Source of the DNA: Streptomyces sp. TRM68416
GTDB lineage: Bacteria > Actinomycetota > Actinomycetes > Streptomycetales > Streptomycetaceae
Assembly (NCBI RefSeq): GCF_014596915.1
Contig: NZ_JACVWU010000030.1
Span: 42,996-106,995, forward strand
Reading direction: 5' to 3'
Length of the DNA stretch: 64,000 nt
Position numbers and translations under genes: made by a program. Each line of letters opens with the position of its first letter. The stretch's first letter is position 1. Positions 59,259 through 64,000 of the stretch are shown here, one piece after another. The notes under the pieces are model-generated. The model had not been told where the DNA came from. It did no database searches and saw only the letters and a list, made by a program, of their open reading frames with translations.

Positions 59259-60062
59259 ATGAACCACGACACGACAGGCCCCAGCGGCACCAAGAGCATC
59301 GTCTCCACGCACTCCGTCTTCGGCGCACCGTGCTGGGTGAGTCTGACCAGCCGCGACCTGGAGGCCACCAAGGAGTTCTACGGCGCCGTTCTGGGCTGGC
59401 AGTGGCGCACGGGCAAGCTCGGCGAGCGCTTCCGGATCGCCCTGGCGGACGGAGTACCGGTCGCCGGGATCGCCGGCGTGGCCGCGATGTGGCAGATGGC
59501 CGTCGCCTGGACGCCGTACTTCGCGGTGCCCAGCGCCGACGAGGCGGTGGCGCGGGTGCAGGAGCGCGGCGGCACGGCCGCGGTCGGACCGCTCTCCTTC
59601 CCGCCGGGCCGGGCGGCCCTCCTCGCCGACCGGGACGGCGCGACCTTCGGGATCTGGGAGGGGGAACTGTTCAGCGACTGGGAGTCCTGGCGCCGCTCCA
59701 CCCCGACCTTCATCAGCCTGCACACCCGCGACGCCTTCGACGCCGCGATCTTCTACGGCGAGGTCCTGGACTGGGCGTCGGAGCGGCCCGGCTGCTGCGA
59801 GGTGCACTACGAGGGCGGCGAGGTCGTCCTGCGCAGCCGCGGCGATGTGGTGGCGCGGATCGAGTCGGGGGCGCTGGGAGCCGCCCCCGACCCCACGATC
59901 CGGCCGCACTGGCAGGTCCACTTCGCGGTCGCGGACGTGGCGGCCTGCGCCCGGGCGGCGGAGCTGCACGGCGGCAGCGTGCTGACGAAGTCGGGCGACG
60001 AGGCGGTGCTGCGGGACCAGGACGGCGCCCAGTTCACGGTGACCTCGCACCGCCAACGCTGA
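59259..60062 (+). CDS. VOC (glyoxalase/bleomycin-resistance fold) two-domain protein
   Basis: A 267-residue protein of two tandem VOC modules: CWVSLTSRDLEATKEFYGAV, GWQW in the first, and FISLHTRDAFDAAIFYGEVL, DW in the second. HWQVHFAVADVAACARAAEL closes the second. Metal ligands are not obvious by eye. Such Streptomyces proteins are often annotated as hydroxylases or antibiotic-binding proteins without proof. The ATG at 59259 is chosen because upstream residues are compositionally poor. Confidence 0.85.
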   Translation: MNHDTTGPSGTKSIVSTHSVFGAPCWVSLTSRDLEATKEFYGAVLGWQWRTGKLGERFRIALADGVPVAGIAGVAAMWQMAVAWTPYFAVPSADEAVARVQERGGTAAVGPLSFPPGRAALLADRDGATFGIWEGELFSDWESWRRSTPTFISLHTRDAFDAAIFYGEVLDWASERPGCCEVHYEGGEVVLRSRGDVVARIESGALGAAPDPTIRPHWQVHFAVADVAACARAAELHGGSVLTKSGDEAVLRDQDGAQFTVTSHRQR

Positions 60063-60064
60063 TC

Positions 60065-62205
<2,141 letters not shown>

Positions 62206-62209
<4 letters not shown>

Positions 62210-62718
62210 CGCGCCTCCTCCAGCACCCCGTCCGGGGTGCTCGCCGGGTCGGCCAGCAGGGCGGCCGGAACGTCGCGCGGCACCTGGAGCACCTCGCGCA
62301 GGCTCGGTGCCGGGGCCGTCGGCACGAGCGGGATGCGCCCGCCGGCACGGGCCCGCTGCGAGAACCAGATGACCTTGCCGCCGGTGTCCGTGGCGCAGCA
62401 GCCCCAGCCGTCGCTGGTGGCCGCGAGGTGCTGCAGGCAGCCGCGCAGGTCCTGGTCGGGGCGCAGGTCGCGGTCGTTGCCCCCGATGGCGGTGATGAGG
62501 TGCTGGCCGTTCCACCACATCTCGATCGACGTGCTCTTGTCCGTCGCGTGCTCGTCGATGGCCTTCAGCAGCAGTTCGGCGCCGCCGCATACGGGCTGTA
62601 CGAGGTTGTCCAGGTGCCAGTACTTCAGGTGAGCGGCCAGGATGCGCCTGACCTGTCCGACCCGTTCCGGACTGACTTCCACGTCGAGGTGGTAGTAGCA
62701 GGGCACTGCGGTCTTCAT
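62206..62718 (-). CDS. GHKL (HATPase_c_2) ATP-binding protein overlapping glgX
   Basis: A 170-residue protein with LVQPVCGGAELLLKAIDEH (N-box-like), IEMWWNGQHLITAIGGNDRD, and SDGWGCCATDTGGKVIWFSQ, as in the Streptomyces 'Pep' regulatory ATPases. The usual Asn of the N-box is not clear, so ATP binding or kinase activity may be weak. Its stop overlaps the glgX GTG, so both are made together. It may link a sigma/STAS switch to glycogen debranching. Confidence 0.82.
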
Positions 62719-63015
62719 CGTCGTTGGCTCCTCACCGGCGAGACTCAGCGCTTCCCCCGTCCCCGCGGGACGGGCCCCGAACGCGAAGCGTGAGCACTGA
62801 TCGCTTCTGAGTCACCTCAAGCGTGGGAGTGCTACGCCATTCGTGCAACACGAGAGCGACACGCCGGGTCGTTGAAGCTCTAACAAGACGCTGGGTCGTT
62901 GCACATGCACCATGAGTGAAGACCTCGACGCCCCGGAGCGGTGTCGTGTGTCCGCACCCGGCCACCGCGCGCCCCTCGGGCCGCGCGCCCACCGACCCGG
63001 AAGGTGAACGGCCTC
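62719..63015. other. 297-base divergent region before glgX operon and DUF5133 gene
   Basis: No gene is seen. It has a perfect palindrome TCGTG-CAA-CACGA (62841-62853) and two direct copies of ACGCYGGGTCGTTG (62861 and 62888), likely promoter or operator elements for one or both directions. Confidence 0.45.
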
Positions 63016-63306
63016 ATGCTGCTACCGGCCAAAGCCGAAGTCGCCCGCCAACTGCGGCGCTACCGCGCCTGGGAACGTCTCATGCTCGCGGCTCCGACCG
63101 ACCGCAATGTGCGGGCCACCTTCGAGGACGCGGGGTACACGCTGTGCGTGCTGATGGGCAAACGGTGCGCGCGCGAGGCCGCGGACGCCGCCGAGCGCTA
63201 TCTGCGCACCAGCCTCGGCACCTATTTGCGCGAACAGAGTCAGCACGTCGTTCCGGCCGGCGGCCCCCGTCTGGCGGCCACGCGGCGTTCCCCGGCGGGA
63301 ACGTAG
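63016..63306 (+). CDS. DUF5133 small protein
   Basis: A 96-residue protein of a family largely confined to Streptomyces: MLLPAKAEVARQLRRYRAWE, APTDRNVRATFEDAGYTLCV, LMGKRCAREAADAAERYL. Function unknown. It is usually found near regulatory or glycogen genes; here it directly precedes glgE (76-base gap), so joint expression is possible. The ATG at 63016 gives the typical family opening. Confidence 0.85.
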   Translation: MLLPAKAEVARQLRRYRAWERLMLAAPTDRNVRATFEDAGYTLCVLMGKRCAREAADAAERYLRTSLGTYLREQSQHVVPAGGPRLAATRRSPAGT

Positions 63307-63382
63307 CCCCGTTCGGCGCAGCTTGCATTCCCCCCGGCCGGGCCCCTGGGCCCGGCCACCGGCACGGTGGAGAGGCGAGACC

Positions 63383-64000
63383 ATGAAGGCAACCCCGGGC
63401 ATCGGCCGTATCCCCGTGCGGGATGTGCGACCGGCCGTGGAGGGCGGCCCGGCGAAGGCGGTCGTGGGTGAGACGTTCGAGGTCTCGGCCACCGTGTTCC
63501 GCGAGGGTCATGACGCCGTCGCCGCCAATGTCGTCCTCCGGGACCCGCAGGGGCGTCCGGGCCCCTGGACGCCGATGCGGGAGCTGGCCCCGGGCACCGA
63601 CCGCTGGGGCGCCGACGTCACCCCGACGGCTCCCGGGCGGTGGACGTTCCACGTCGAGGCCTGGGGCGACCCGGTGACCACCTGGCGGCACCACGCCCGC
63701 ATCAAGATTCCGGCCGGGATCGACACCGGGCTGGTCCTGGAGGAGGGCGCCGACATCCACGAGCGGGCGGCGGCCTCGGTGCCCCGCAAGGAGCGGCGGG
63801 TGATCCGTGCCGCCGTCGAGACGCTGCGCGACGACTCGCTGCCGGTCGCGACCCGGCTGGCGGCCGCCTTCCGGCCCGAGGTGGAGGAGTTGCTGTCGCG
63901 GTATCCGCTGCGGGAGCCGGTCACCGCTTCCGAGCCGCTGCCGCTGCTGGTGGAGCGCGAGCGGGCCCTGTACGGCGCCTGGTACGAGTTCTTCCCCCGT
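63383..64000 (+). CDS. glgE: alpha-1,4-glucan:maltose-1-phosphate maltosyltransferase GlgE, 5' part
   Basis: The first 206 codons; the gene runs off the window. The N-terminal beta domain is visible: GRIPVRDVRPAVEGGPAKAV, GETFEVSATVFREGHDAVAA, GRWTFHVEAWGDPVTTWRHH, followed by the helical insertion ERRVIRAAVETLRDDSLP and RERALYGAWYEFFPR, where GH13_3 begins. GlgE extends linear alpha-glucan from maltose-1-phosphate. An AGAGGCGAG site precedes the ATG. Catalytic residues lie beyond the window. Confidence 0.93.
   Translation, partial: MKATPGIGRIPVRDVRPAVEGGPAKAVVGETFEVSATVFREGHDAVAANVVLRDPQGRPGPWTPMRELAPGTDRWGADVTPTAPGRWTFHVEAWGDPVTTWRHHARIKIPAGIDTGLVLEEGADIHERAAASVPRKERRVIRAAVETLRDDSLPVATRLAAAFRPEVEELLSRYPLREPVTASEPLPLLVERERALYGAWYEFFPR

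Overview
The window is very GC-rich actinobacterial DNA, almost certainly from a Streptomyces or close relative. Signs are strong third-position GC bias, frequent GTG/TTG starts, many ATGA/GTGA stop-start overlaps, twin-arginine leaders, a DUF5133 protein and a glgE-type glucan cluster. No tRNA, rRNA, CRISPR array, integrase or transposase was seen. Everything here comes from reading the sequence; no database search was run.

Layout. (1) 1-5.7 kb: the end of a dienelactone-hydrolase-like gene, an MHYT-domain membrane protein, an ArsR regulator, and a tightly coupled minus-strand operon ArsR2 - SulP/STAS transporter - PNPOx-like protein - GHKL ATPase, followed by a lone STAS protein. Both ArsR genes carry the same TTGC-N8-GCAA palindrome upstream. 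(2) 5.8-9.5 kb: a metallophosphoesterase, a broken luciferase-like (LLM) monooxygenase gene and a TauD-type dioxygenase. (3) 9.6-46 kb: a large carbohydrate-use island. It encodes secreted enzymes, most ending in a ricin-type/CBM13 lectin domain: CE1-like esterase, GH95 alpha-L-fucosidase, GH5, a parallel beta-helix protein and a GH54 arabinofuranosidase. It also encodes an unusual set of PQQ-dehydrogenase-like propeller, ThuA and DUF1080 proteins. Around these lie three sugar ABC systems: a MalEFG-type system with an enolase-superfamily dehydratase and a FadR-type regulator; an RbsABC-type system with a D-psicose-3-epimerase-like enzyme; and a SBP-permease-permease-GH32 operon ending near a LacI repressor. 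(4) 47-57 kb: a mix of an M48-like protein with a degenerate zinc motif, a GNAT remnant, a Bcp peroxiredoxin with DoxX, a MarR remnant carrying seven 45-bp tandem repeats in its wing, an ATP-dependent DNA ligase, a secreted NLP (necrosis-inducing-like) protein, a questin-oxidase-like protein, a DUF5937/ArsR regulator divergent from an MFS pump, and a hemC paralogue. (5) 57-64 kb: a SigB/F-type sigma factor, an ANTAR protein, a VOC protein, a GHKL protein overlapping glgX, a DUF5133 protein and the start of glgE (cut by the window end).

How it may work together: the secreted glycosidases and lectin-tethered dehydrogenase/ThuA/DUF1080 proteins would attack plant or algal heteroglycans outside the cell. 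The ABC systems would bring in the released sugars or sugar acids, and the intracellular epimerase, enolase-superfamily enzyme and GH32 would process them. The most novel-looking part is the secreted propeller-ThuA-DUF1080 set, which could be an extracellular oxidative (3-keto-type) route of glycoside cleavage. That is inference from domain composition and gene order.
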